Assembly: GCF_001613245.1 (NCBI RefSeq)
Contig: NZ_BDBZ01000039.1
Location: 103,160-167,159, forward strand
DNA from: Nocardia speluncae NBRC 108251
GTDB lineage: Bacteria > Actinomycetota > Actinomycetes > Mycobacteriales > Mycobacteriaceae
Direction: 5' to 3'
Length of the DNA: 64,000 nucleotides
Shown: positions 18,586-26,743 of the stretch, in pieces
How the letters are laid out: each line of letters begins with the position of its first letter
Position numbering within the stretch: the first letter of the stretch is position 1
Program-made: the position numbers and the translations under genes
Notes under the pieces: generated by a model
What the model was told of the DNA's origin: nothing
Seen by the model: only the letters and a program-made list of their open reading frames with translations
The model's database searches: none

Positions 18586-18796
18586 GAACTCGAATATGAA
18601 AAGAGTGGGGGTGGGGGTTTTCGAAGAGGTGGAGGTACGGAGCTGACGGAAACGATGCCCGAAAAGGCAGGCGCCGAGACGGCGATCGGCGGTCCGCCGG
18701 CGCGACTCGGCGCGACGATGGCCGGGCGGCAGTTGGGGGGTCGGGGTGTGGCTGGTGGTTCTCGTCGCCCTCGGCTCACTGTGCCGTCGGCATAGA

Positions 18797-18985
18797 CCGC
18801 CAGATCGGGCTCTTGCTGTCCTGCAACATCATGCGTCTGCCGCGATCCAGCCAACGACACCGACGTACTCGTCGAAGCCATGAACCCGAACGTCATGGTC
18901 CAGATCGCCGGGCAACCGGCGCTCGCCCCGATCGCCGAGGAGCAACGACGAAATCGAAGGCTGCGATCGGTTCCTTCGGCACCGG
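18797..18985 (+). pseudogene. DUF302 protein C-terminal remnant
   Basis: Two short segments in different frames look like the C-terminal half of a DUF302 protein: RQIGLLLSCNIM (family: IGLLLPCNVVV), then, after a frameshift, TDVLVEAMNPNVMVQIAGQ followed by PALAPIAEEQRR. No N-terminal part is recognisable between 18598 and 18797. The rest of 18598-19324 shows no other gene. The remnant lies downstream of the CsoR-type operator on its plus side. Confidence 0.5.
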
Positions 18986-19134
18986 CGAGAATTGACACCC
19001 GCCGGTTCAGTGGATCGCTGCCCGGGTTTCGGCTCGTCCGCCGATACCGTTCGCGCATCGGCACGGTCGCTCCGGTCAGCGACGGGCTTCCGCCGGTCTG
19101 CCGATGCACCCGGGGTCTTGCGCCCACGGACTCG

Positions 19135-19148
19135 GGGACCTTGTTCCC
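19135..19148 (+). promoter_or_regulatory. DosR-like box upstream of universal stress gene
   Basis: GGGACCTTGTTCCC is a near-perfect palindrome fitting TTSGGGACTWWAGTCCCSAA at 11 of 14 core positions. It lies 177-190 bases before the universal stress gene at 19325, rather far for an activator unless the transcription start is also upstream. Confidence 0.45.
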
Positions 19149-19324
19149 TGATCCACGCAGCCCAGTTCAGGGATGCTCGGTTCAAGGACGGACCGGATAC
19201 GAAGAAGCCCGCCGGAGCATACTGCAACCGTCGCGCCATCGGAGGCCGTTTCTCGCCGGCGGACTCGTCGATGCCCGCCCTGAGCGAATCGCGTACTCGG
19301 GGCCGTCAACGAGGAAGGCAGAGT

Positions 19325-20263
19325 ATGAACCGACTCACCGACCCGGTGCACGGGAAACCCACCGTGCCAGATGTTGTTACCGCGGTAGATGGCTCACCCA
19401 GTTCGTATCGAGCGGTGGCCTGGGCGGCGATCGAGGCGAGAATGCACGGCTGTGGGCTGCATTTGATCAACTCGTGGGCCATCCCGTCGGGATTCGGTCC
19501 CGAGGACACGATGACCGAGAGCGACCTGCGCTGGTTGTACGACCAGGGCCAGCGAGTCGTCGACGAGGCCGAGCACGTGGCCCGGACCGCGTCGCCGGGC
19601 AAGGAGCCGATCATCAGCACCGAGGTAACCTCGTTGCTCATCACCACGGCGCTCATCAAGCGATCACGTTCGGCGCGAATGGTGGTAGTCGGCAGTCGCG
19701 GCCTGGGCGCGTTCCAGCGCGGCTTACTCGGATCGGTGAGCACAGCTGTCGCCCGCCACGCATGCTGCCCGGTCGCGGTCATCCATGCCGACGCACCGCT
19801 GGACTCGGCTGCGGCCGGGCGGCCGGTGCTAGTGGGAGTGGACGGCAGTGACAACAGCGCGCCGGCGGTGGCGCTGGCGTTCGACGAAGCGGCCCGGCGA
19901 AACGTCGGACTGATCGCCATGCACTCGTGGAGCGACACCAGCGGACTCGATTTCCCGATCCTCGACTGGGACGACGTCAGGAACTCGGCCGACAGGACGC
20001 GCGCCGAGACCTTGGCCGGCTACCACGAACAGTATCCCGATGTCGCGGTGCAGCGGATTGTCCGCATGGACCGGCCTGCACGTTCGTTGCACGACGCCTC
20101 GGCCGACGCGCAACTCGTCGTCGTCGGTAGTCGGGGACGCGGTGGTTTCCGCAGGCTGCTTCTCGGCTCCACCAGTGACGCCTTGCTGCATTCGGTGGAT
20201 ACTCCGCTGATCATCGTCCGCGCGGGGCCCCCACACGGTGACGGTGCAGGCGAGCACGAGTAG
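19325..20263 (+). CDS. Universal stress protein, tandem UspA domains
   Basis: 312-aa protein with two UspA domains and complete ATP-binding signatures in both (GSRGLGAFQRGLLGSVST and GSRGRGGFRRLLLGSTSD). It shares long identical stretches with the protein at 1810 (for example AAVDGSPSSY-like start, HLINSWA, SAPAVALAFDEAAR, LHAWSDTSG-like), so it is a duplicate. The ATG at 19325 follows GAGGAAGGCAGAGT; the long open frame upstream is not coding. It closes the dormancy-type island on the right. Confidence 0.92.
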   Translation: MNRLTDPVHGKPTVPDVVTAVDGSPSSYRAVAWAAIEARMHGCGLHLINSWAIPSGFGPEDTMTESDLRWLYDQGQRVVDEAEHVARTASPGKEPIISTEVTSLLITTALIKRSRSARMVVVGSRGLGAFQRGLLGSVSTAVARHACCPVAVIHADAPLDSAAAGRPVLVGVDGSDNSAPAVALAFDEAARRNVGLIAMHSWSDTSGLDFPILDWDDVRNSADRTRAETLAGYHEQYPDVAVQRIVRMDRPARSLHDASADAQLVVVGSRGRGGFRRLLLGSTSDALLHSVDTPLIIVRAGPPHGDGAGEHE

Positions 20264-20405
20264 GGGAGTGCGCTACTCAGGGGCTGCACCGGCAGCTTCA
20301 ACTGTTGGCGCGAGTGCCGCTGTGCGGCTGGGTCCTTCCGGTCTCGCCAGGGGGTGGCGCCTGCGCGACGGCCGCCGCGCTCACCGCCTCAGCCCTGGCG
20401 GGTAC

Positions 20406-20750
20406 TCACACATCTGTACGGTGGCGTGCGCGTAGTCCTGCCAGGCGGAGTCCGGCGAAGGTCACCGCTACCGCCACGAATCCGGCGACCACTATGAGCC
20501 GGTTGACGTCCGCGGCCGGTTGCCGGCGCACCCGGCCGTCGGCGAGCACATAAGCACCGACGGGCTTGGCGCCGACACCGAACCCACCGCCGGAGCCTTC
20601 CTAGCCCTCCTCGTCGGTACCGCTGCCCCCGCCCGCACCGCCGGAGACCGCCGCGGCGGTGATCACCGTGGCCCGGTCGCGTTCTGCGCCGGATTGCAGG
20701 GCGTGTTCCGGCGGCGACCTCGGGTGCACAGTCACCGTCCGCTGGCCCAT
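20406..20750 (-). pseudogene. GerW-like (YtfJ) sporulation-protein homologue with in-frame stop
   Basis: The minus strand encodes ERDRATVITAAAVSGG, a glycine-rich linker ending GTDEEG, then a TAG at 20601-20603, then in the same frame EGSGGGFGVGAKPVGAYVLA, PAADVNRLIVVAG and a C-terminal membrane helix. The Gly-rich stretch followed by GVGAKPVGAYV and AVDVNR is characteristic of the GerW family. The stop divides it at about the middle. The N-terminal part before 20750 is not family-like and abuts an IS3 scrap. The gene is inactive unless the stop is a sequence error. Confidence 0.65.
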
Positions 20751-20765
20751 CCGCACCCGGACCTG

Positions 20766-20834
20766 GTCGACCGGCAGTTCGCAGCCGACTGCCCTGACCG
20801 GTTATGGTGCATGGACGTCATTCAACACCCCGGC
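20766..20834 (+). pseudogene. IS3-family transposase scrap
   Basis: VDRQFAADCPDRLWCMDVIQ closely resembles the start of the integrase core in IS3-family OrfB (pattern R-x-F-x-A-x-x-P-x-x-x-W-x-x-D-I-T). Only about 23 residues remain; no other transposase part or inverted repeats are visible. It lies next to the truncated end of the GerW-like pseudogene. Confidence 0.5.
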
Positions 20835-20874
20835 ACCGCACCCGTCCCGCGACAGAAAAGCACGTTCGGTCGAC

Positions 20875-22122
20875 TCACTCGGACGCCACCAGTACGGGCA
20901 GTTCCGGCAGGCGCGCGAACCCCAGGGGTGCCGGCCCGGCGACGGGGTGGGTGAGTCGCAGGTCCGGGAATCGGCCGATCAGCCCACGCAGGGCGACCTC
21001 GGCTTCTTGCCGGGCGAGTGCCGCTCCGAGGCAGTAGTGCGCTCCCTGCCCGAACCCGAGATGTCGCTCACCGCGGCCGGTCTCGCGCCGGACGTCGAGC
21101 TCGTCGGGATTCTCGGTGAACTCCGGATCGAAGTTCGCGGACAGGATCGCGGCTGTCACCGTCGAACCGGCCGGCACGGTGACTCCGCCGAACTCGATAT
21201 CGGTCGCGGCGTAGCGGGGCAGGCTAGTCGGGATCGGGCCGCAGGTGCGCACCAGTTCGTGCACGGCCCTCGGCCACAGCCCTGGCTCAGAACGCAGTGC
21301 CGTGAGCTGGTCGGGCCGGGTCAGCAGCACCTGCACGGACTTCGAGATCAGGTGGGCGGTCGTCTCGAACCCGGCGGTGACGAGTTCGAACACCATGGTG
21401 ATCATCTCGTTCTCGGTGAGCCGGTCGCCGTCGTCGTGGGCCTCGACCAGAACGGTCATCAGGTCGTCGGCCGGGGTGTTGCGGCGGGCCTCGACGAGGA
21501 CGCGGATCTGCTCGACCACGGCGTGGATCACCGGTGGCATCCGGTCCGGGTCCGGGGAGGTGAGCAGCTCGGCCAGCTCGCGCCAGCGCGCCCGGTCGGG
21601 CTCGGGCACTCCGACCAGCTCGCAGATCACCGCGATCGGCAGCGGGTAGGCGAAGGCCTGCACCAGGTCGACCGGGTGCCCGCCCGCACCCGCCGCGGCG
21701 ATGTCGTCGAGCAGGTCTTCGGTCAGCGTCTCGACCCGCGGACGCAGCGCGTTCACCCGCCGGACGGTTAAGGCCGGGGAGACGAGCTTGCGCAGCCGGG
21801 TGTGCTCGGTCCCGTCCAGACTCAGCAGGCTCCGCTTCATCCAGTCCAGCTCCGGCGGGATGCCGAGCTTGCCCAACAGGTCGGACAAGGCGTTCTGCGC
21901 CCCGTCCACAGTAGATGCGTCGGCCCGCAGTCGAGGATCGGTCAGGACGGCGCGAACGTTGTCGTGCCGGGTGATCAGCACGCCGGAGTCGCCGCCGAAA
22001 CCCGGGAAGGCCACGACCGGCCCCTGCTCGCGGAGTCGCCCGAACTCCGCGACCGGGCAGCCGCTGCCGGGCCCGGTGGCGGCCGAAGCCGTGTCGTCGG
22101 GTGTTGCAGTGCCGGTGTCCAT
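20875..22122 (-). CDS. Cytochrome P450
   Basis: 415-aa soluble bacterial class I P450. The heme-binding loop is FGQGAHYCLGAALARQE (Cys ligand), the I-helix oxygen-binding motif is AGFETTAH and the K-helix ExxR is ELVR. It needs ferredoxin and reductase partners, none of which are adjacent. The start at 22122 follows GAGGAGACGATGC. The sequence is most like macrolide or secondary-metabolite hydroxylases (CYP107/CYP105-like), but the substrate is unknown. A 21-bp palindrome lies 46 bases upstream. Confidence 0.93.
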   Translation of the reverse strand: MDTGTATPDDTASAATGPGSGCPVAEFGRLREQGPVVAFPGFGGDSGVLITRHDNVRAVLTDPRLRADASTVDGAQNALSDLLGKLGIPPELDWMKRSLLSLDGTEHTRLRKLVSPALTVRRVNALRPRVETLTEDLLDDIAAAGAGGHPVDLVQAFAYPLPIAVICELVGVPEPDRARWRELAELLTSPDPDRMPPVIHAVVEQIRVLVEARRNTPADDLMTVLVEAHDDGDRLTENEMITMVFELVTAGFETTAHLISKSVQVLLTRPDQLTALRSEPGLWPRAVHELVRTCGPIPTSLPRYAATDIEFGGVTVPAGSTVTAAILSANFDPEFTENPDELDVRRETGRGERHLGFGQGAHYCLGAALARQEAEVALRGLIGRFPDLRLTHPVAGPAPLGFARLPELPVLVASE

Positions 22123-22167
22123 GCATCGTCTCCTCGGGAACATCCTCTCGGTGCAGCTCCAATCAAC

Positions 22168-22188
22168 ACCATGCCGTCGCGGCATGGT
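22168..22188. promoter_or_regulatory. Palindrome upstream of P450
   Basis: ACCATGCCG and CGGCATGGT form a perfect 9-bp inverted repeat around a TCG centre, 46-66 bases before the P450 start. Size and place suit a repressor operator. The remaining gene-free stretch to 22544 shows nothing else I can support. Confidence 0.4.
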
Positions 22189-22544
22189 CAAGCCCGCCTG
22201 CCGACGACCGGGGCCGGCGCGATCCATGCGGCGGCCGGTCGACTATGCGTCCGACGTATATCGCCTGGACACACCACCGAACTGGAGAGACCGTGCCCGA
22301 GTTGCCCCACCGCCCAGCCGAAACCCGGCACAGGTATCCGCCACTGCTCAGAGGACCGATCGAGCGTGTATCAGAGGAGCTATGCACCGCAGCAGCGATG
22401 CACGACGCATTGCCCGAAATCGACAATCCGACCCACCGCAGCGCCCCGGACCGAGCGCGGCGTTCAGCCTTCGCAAACGTGCCGGTTAGCCCGAAGCCGG
22501 TTACCGGAGCCCCTGCACGGAAGGCCTCGGGTAACCGGCCGGGG

Positions 22545-23520
22545 TCAAGAGGTGGCCAGCCGGACCGTCATGCGTTTGATGCCGTGGATGAGTGCGCTGT
22601 GCCCGTATTCAGGTTCACCGAGTTCGACCGGCGGAACCTTGGCGATCAACTCGCGGAACAGATGCTTCAGTTCCGTGCGGGCCAGCCAGGCGCCGAGGCA
22701 GTGGTGGGGGCCGCCGCCACCGAATCCAGCGTGGTGGTTCGGGTCGCGGGTGACGTCGAAAGCGTGCGGATTATCGAACACCGACTCGTCGCGGTTGGCG
22801 GAACTGTAGAACATCACGACCTTCTCACCTGCCGCGATCGGGGTTCCGGCAATCTCGGTGTCGCGGGTCGCTCGGCGGGCGAAGTGCACCACGACGCTGC
22901 CCCAGCGGATAAATTCCTCGATCGCGGTGCTCATGCGTCCGTCGAGATCCTCGCGCAGCCACTCGATTTGGCTCGGATGCTCCACGAGCGCTTTGAAGGC
23001 ATGGGAGGTGGTCTGTTTGGTGGTGTCGTTGCCGGCGGAGTGGAGGATGCCGATCTGGGTGTAGAAGAACTCGGCGCGCTCCTCGAGGCTGGTGTACTCG
23101 AGGTCGGTGGTGCCGAACAGGGCTTCGGTCGCGTACGCGACCGCCTCGCGGTCGGCCTCGGGGATGCCGATCATCTGCGAAATCGTTTGCATGGGCAGTT
23201 TCCGGGATACCGCGTCGACGAAATCGAGTGTCTCGCCGGTCTGTAGATCGGCGACGAAATCGTCGACGATCCGGGTGGCGTTGGCGCGGACCTGCTCTTC
23301 CGCCCGCTGGATCTGGCGCGGAGTGAACGCCGAGCTGATCAATTTCCGGTAACGGGTGTGCCGGGGCGGGTCCAGGGCGATGAAGAATTTGGTGCTGTAT
23401 TCGGCATCGGGTGGCATATACCCCAGGGTCGTGCCGTCTTCCGAGGAGAAGATCTCCGGGTTCCGGCTGACCTGCACGACATCCCGGTAGCGTCTATAGC
23501 GACCGTGCGTGATCCGGTTG
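22545..23520 (-). pseudogene. Cytochrome P450 lacking its N-terminus
   Basis: From about 23520 leftward the frame reads YRDVVQVSRNPEIFSSEDGT through to a normal C-terminus, with I-helix AGNDTTKQ, ExxR EFIR and heme loop FGGGGPHHCLGAWLARTE. The first about 80-90 residues of a P450 are missing and no credible start or ribosome binding site precedes the conserved part. It resembles the CYP124/125/142-type branch (steroid or branched-lipid oxidising in mycobacteria). It is probably a 5'-deleted pseudogene; the upstream neighbour is an unrelated membrane protein ending 50 bases away. Confidence 0.8.
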
Positions 23521-23568
23521 TGAACACCGGCCGGCCCCGAACCGGTAATCGCCGGTTTCGGGTTCGAG

Positions 23569-23985
23569 TCAGGCGCCCCACAGCCATGAGCCCTCGCCGG
23601 CCGATGCGACGAGTTCACCCAGGCCGAATGCGACCGGGACGGGCGCCAGCAGGAACACGCCGACGCGGACCAGGGCCGGCGCGGCGAGTGAGACCACCTC
23701 ATTGGGGGCGCGCGTTGTGGAGAAGTCACGCCAGCGCAGGATCTCCCTGGAGCTGCAGGCCCAGAGGAACAGCCCGGTCAACAGGAGGACCGTGCCGGTC
23801 AGCAGCCCGAGAAAGGTAGTCGCTTCCAGCAAGTCGCTACGGTCGTCGTGTTCGTCGATGATGAACACGGCGACGATCACGCAGACTGCTGCCCCCATGC
23901 CGTACGCCGCCCCGCGGGCCAGCACCCCGCCCAACCGCAGACGCGGTGCGAGTACCCCGTCCTCGCCTCTGCTCACATCGCCCAT
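23569..23985 (-). CDS. Small integral membrane protein, unknown function
   Basis: 138-aa protein with three or four hydrophobic segments (about 25-42, 54-76, 104-125) and a short charged loop (IDEHDDRSD). I do not recognise a family. The ATG at 23985 has only a weak ribosome binding site. It lies upstream of the truncated P450 on the same strand. Confidence 0.6.
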   Translation of the reverse strand: MGDVSRGEDGVLAPRLRLGGVLARGAAYGMGAAVCVIVAVFIIDEHDDRSDLLEATTFLGLLTGTVLLLTGLFLWACSSREILRWRDFSTTRAPNEVVSLAAPALVRVGVFLLAPVPVAFGLGELVASAGEGSWLWGA

Positions 23986-24111
23986 GGTTGCCCCCGTGCC
24001 ACCGCCGAACCGTAACAGTGAGCCACGATCCCGGCTACCCGCACGAGCACCGGACCGAAACCGCGGTTGGACGACGGGGTCCCGATCGAGAACGCCGGCA
24101 ACGGGGCGGTC

Positions 24112-24780
24112 TCACTTCAGGTGCCTGGTGAAGAACCGGTTCGCTTCCTCCCTGGCGTGCTGCGGCACGCCGGTGTGGCCGCCCATATTGGCGTTCAGCG
24201 TCTTCTCTTCGGAGCCGAAGGCGTCGAACAGGTCCAGGGCCATCTGCCGGTCGTTTCCTTCGTCGTCCCACTGCAGCAGGACATGCAGCGGAATAGTGAC
24301 CTGCCGGGCCTCGTCGAGTATGGCGCGGGGCACGAAACCACCGGCGAACAGGGCGGCGGCCGCGATGCGCGGTTCGACCACCGCCAGCCGGGTACCGATG
24401 GAGATCACCCGCCCGAGTAGCCGACCGGGCCGCCGATCTCGGGCAGGGCGAGGAGGGCATCCAGCGTAGCCCGCCATTCCGGGACCGCCTTGTCGACCAG
24501 CGGGAGGATGAGCCGGTCGACGATTTCGTCGTCGACCGGCCCGCCGGCCGCGAGCGCTCGGTGCAGGTCGGCGACGGCTCGGTCGGCAGCGGTCGCGCGG
24601 GGCCGTCCGCCGCTCCAGGGGAGCTCGATGGTGGCCACCGCGAGCCCTCCGCAACGGTGTGCCGGGCCCTGGCCAATAGCCGCGGGTACGCCGCGCGCAG
24701 CCCGAGGGGTGGGGGACCGAGCAGGATCAGCGGCATCGGTGTGGAGGAGGATCCGGGCGTCCACAGGATGCCGATGCCCT
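24112..24780 (-). pseudogene. Frameshifted alpha/beta hydrolase (dienelactone-hydrolase type)
   Basis: Three frames have to be joined to read one hydrolase: LWTPGSSSTPMPLILLG then PRLLARARHTVAEG; then LAVATIELPWSGGRPRA through TLDALLALPEIGGPVGYSGG; then VISIGTRLAVVEPRIAAA to the end FFTRHLK. The nucleophile elbow is GYSGG (Ser). Each junction (near 24645 and 24410) needs one extra G in a short G run. The first about 20 residues of a normal hydrolase are missing because the sequence runs into the divergent TetR gene. Either a decayed gene or a site of homopolymer sequence errors. Confidence 0.75.
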
Positions 24781-25312
24781 GCTCGCCACCGCCCGGGAGA
24801 TCTTCGACGCCGGCGGTTTCTTCGACCTGCGCTTCGACGACTTCGCCCGCCTGGCCGGGGTGGGCACCGGTAAGCTGTACCGCCACTTCCCCACCCGAGA
24901 GGCGCTGGCCGAGGCGGTCTACCACGGGAAAGTCGCCGCGCTGCGCGATCGCGCCCGCAGGCTACAGGCCACGCTGCCCGCGTCGGAGGCTTTGGCGACC
25001 TTCCTGCGCGGCATGGTCGACCACATCGATGCCCACGAGGGTCTGGCCCGGACACTGGCCACGCTATGGGCCGATCGCTCGGGCGCCCTCGCCGAGGGCA
25101 GTCGGGCGCTGGAGCAGGTCGTTACCGACCTGGTGGCCGCCGCCGTGCGGGCCGGCGCCATCCGCGACGACGTTGACGCCGGTGCCGTGATGATGGCGTT
25201 GCATGGCATCGGTGCGGCCCGTAACCGTCCCGGTTGGCGGGCCGAGGCCGACGATGTCATCACCCTCGTGCTGGACGGGCTGCGCCGCCCGCACTCAACC
25301 GATTCGAACTAG
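24741..25312 (+). pseudogene. TetR-family regulator, N-terminus frameshifted
   Basis: From 24767 the frame encodes DADALLATAREIFDAGGFF, then a TetR HTH (FARLAGVGTGKLYRHFPTRE) and a helical C-terminal domain ending PHSTDSN. The likely start GTG at 24741 (VEEDPGVHR) lies in another frame, one base short at AGGAT (24766). Otherwise the first usable start is the GTG at 24860, which would remove half the HTH. The gene overlaps the 5' end of the divergent hydrolase. If the missing G is a sequence error, both are intact TetR/hydrolase neighbours. Confidence 0.65.
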
Positions 25313-25648
25313 TGAGGCTTTGACCGGACCCCGTTCCGCGGCCTGCGCCCGGTACCGCCGCGGTGTGGTGCCGAACGTTCGCTCGAAGGCGCGCGATAGC
25401 GCGTACGGACTGCCGTACCCGACTCGGCCGGCGATGGTGACCGACGTGCCCGAGGTGTCGCGGAGCAGCCCGGCGGTCACGATCAGTCGCCACCACAGGA
25501 GATACGCCATCGGCAGGCGGCCGACCGGTGCGGGGAACCGGCGCGCCAGGTGGCGCGGGAAACGCCCGATTCGATCGGCAAGTACCCGAACGCATCTCGA
25601 ACGGGGTAAGCGGGCAAGCCGTGCTCGACCGCCGGGACTCTCGCGCAA
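25295..25648 (-). pseudogene. AraC-family regulator, C-terminal HTH fragment
   Basis: The 117-aa frame contains the end of a double HTH AraC domain: FPRHLARRFPAPVGRLPMAY, WWRLIVTAGLLRDT, then VTIAGRVGYGSPYALSRAFE and FGTTPRRYRA. The N-terminal cupin-like sensor (about 180 residues) is missing and the first HTH is incomplete. It converges with the TetR gene and overlaps its end. Confidence 0.65.
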
Positions 25649-25695
25649 ACAGCCCGCTCATCGGTGATGCCGTGCTCGCCGGCCGAACGTCGGTG

Positions 25696-26088
25696 TCACA
25701 TGTGATCGCGGTCGATCTTGTCGTCGCGTTCACGGTCGCGCTGATAGTCGGTTTCGGCGTTCACGTTCCACGAGATCGGGTGTGCGCCGGGGCCGCAGTC
25801 CTGGCTGAACCGGATTGTCGATTCGGGGCGAATCCGAACCTCCTGGGCCAGCGGGCGGAGGTCGTTGCACATCACAAATGCTCCGGCGGTGGCCGGTCCC
25901 ACGTCGGTATTCGTGCATTCGAAATCGACACGGCTGTCGACCGGAACCGATGAGCAGAACGCGTCACGGGGTGGCAGCGCCGGAGCGGCCCCCGCGCCGA
26001 CGGTCGTCGAAACCGCCACAGCCGTGAGGCCGGATATCATCGCCCCCGCGATCGACAGCCGCCGGGTACTTCTCTTGGGTATGGACAC
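25696..26088 (-). CDS. Secreted protein of unknown function
   Basis: 130-aa protein with an N-terminal signal peptide: basic start (IPKRSTRR), hydrophobic core and a probable cleavage after GAGAAPA. The mature part has four cysteines (FCSS, FECT, VMCND, DCGPG), probably two disulfides. It starts at a GTG (26088) after AAAGAGAGAAACTC. I do not recognise a family. Divergent from a winged-helix regulator across a Fur-type array, so expression may respond to iron or zinc. Confidence 0.7.
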   Translation of the reverse strand: MSIPKRSTRRLSIAGAMISGLTAVAVSTTVGAGAAPALPPRDAFCSSVPVDSRVDFECTNTDVGPATAGAFVMCNDLRPLAQEVRIRPESTIRFSQDCGPGAHPISWNVNAETDYQRDRERDDKIDRDHM

Positions 26089-26160
26089 CGAGTTTCTCTC
26101 TTTCGTTGCACTGTCGTTTCGTACCGGGGTTGCGGTCGGTTCGGCGACAGTCGCTCATTC

Positions 26161-26187
26161 TCATTATCGATAATGATAATGATAATG
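26161..26187. promoter_or_regulatory. Fur-family operator (hexamer array) in a divergent promoter
   Basis: TCATTATCGATAATGA (26161-26176) is a perfect 16-bp palindrome. It overlaps GATAATGATAATGATAATG (26169-26187), a run of GATAAT hexamers like the classical Fur box array. It lies between the secreted protein (start 26088) and the regulator (start 26195), within eight bases of the latter's ATG. Fur or Zur binding is inferred from the pattern. Confidence 0.65.
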
Positions 26188-26194
26188 TAGCAGC

Positions 26195-26743
26195 ATGGGT
26201 GCATCTTCGGAACGTTGGGCAGACCTTGCGCTGCATCCGGTACGTATCCGGATCCTGACCGCTGTATCCGGCAGCCGCCGAACAGCCTCCGACCTGGCTG
26301 AACTGTTGCCGGATGTGCCGCAGGCCACGCTCTACCGGCATATCTCTACTCTCACCGCGGCGGGAATGCTGGAGGTGGTCGCCGAGCACAAGGTCGGCGG
26401 CGCGACCGAGCGGGTGTATTCGGTGCCGGAAGGTGGCGTGAAACCGACAGTGGAGGGTTTGGCCTCGGCCACTCCGGAAGAGCACGCGCGATACTTCACG
26501 GCATTCGTCAGCAGCCTGCTGGCGGAGTTCACCCGCTATCTCGCAAGGGAATCCATCGACCTGGTGGCGGACGGTGTCGGCTACCAGCAAGTGGCGCTTC
26601 ACCTGGACGATGCGGAATTCGAGCGTTTCGCCCAGGACTTCGCCGAGTTGGTGCAACCCATACTCGCAAATGAACCAGGAGGTGGACGAACGCCGCGGTT
26701 GCTGGCGACCATCCTGCTTCCACTGACGGAAGGAAGATCGTGA
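26195..26743 (+). CDS. Winged-helix transcriptional regulator (ArsR-like)
   Basis: 182-aa regulator with an N-terminal winged helix (about residues 8-75): LALHPVRIRILTAVSGSRRT, ASDLAELLPDVPQATLYRHI, STLTAAGMLEVVAEHKVGGA. The C-terminal 100 residues form a helical ligand or dimer domain. There is no metal-binding cysteine pair. The ATG at 26195 has no good ribosome binding site and is almost on top of the Fur-type array. The stop overlaps the GTG of the DoxX gene (GTGA), so regulator and membrane protein are coupled. Confidence 0.85.
   Translation: MGASSERWADLALHPVRIRILTAVSGSRRTASDLAELLPDVPQATLYRHISTLTAAGMLEVVAEHKVGGATERVYSVPEGGVKPTVEGLASATPEEHARYFTAFVSSLLAEFTRYLARESIDLVADGVGYQQVALHLDDAEFERFAQDFAELVQPILANEPGGGRTPRLLATILLPLTEGRS

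Noticed and set aside
20875..23985. P450 pair plus hydrolase as a natural-product cluster
   Set aside because: No synthase, ligase or transporter is present, and one P450, the hydrolase and two regulators are broken.
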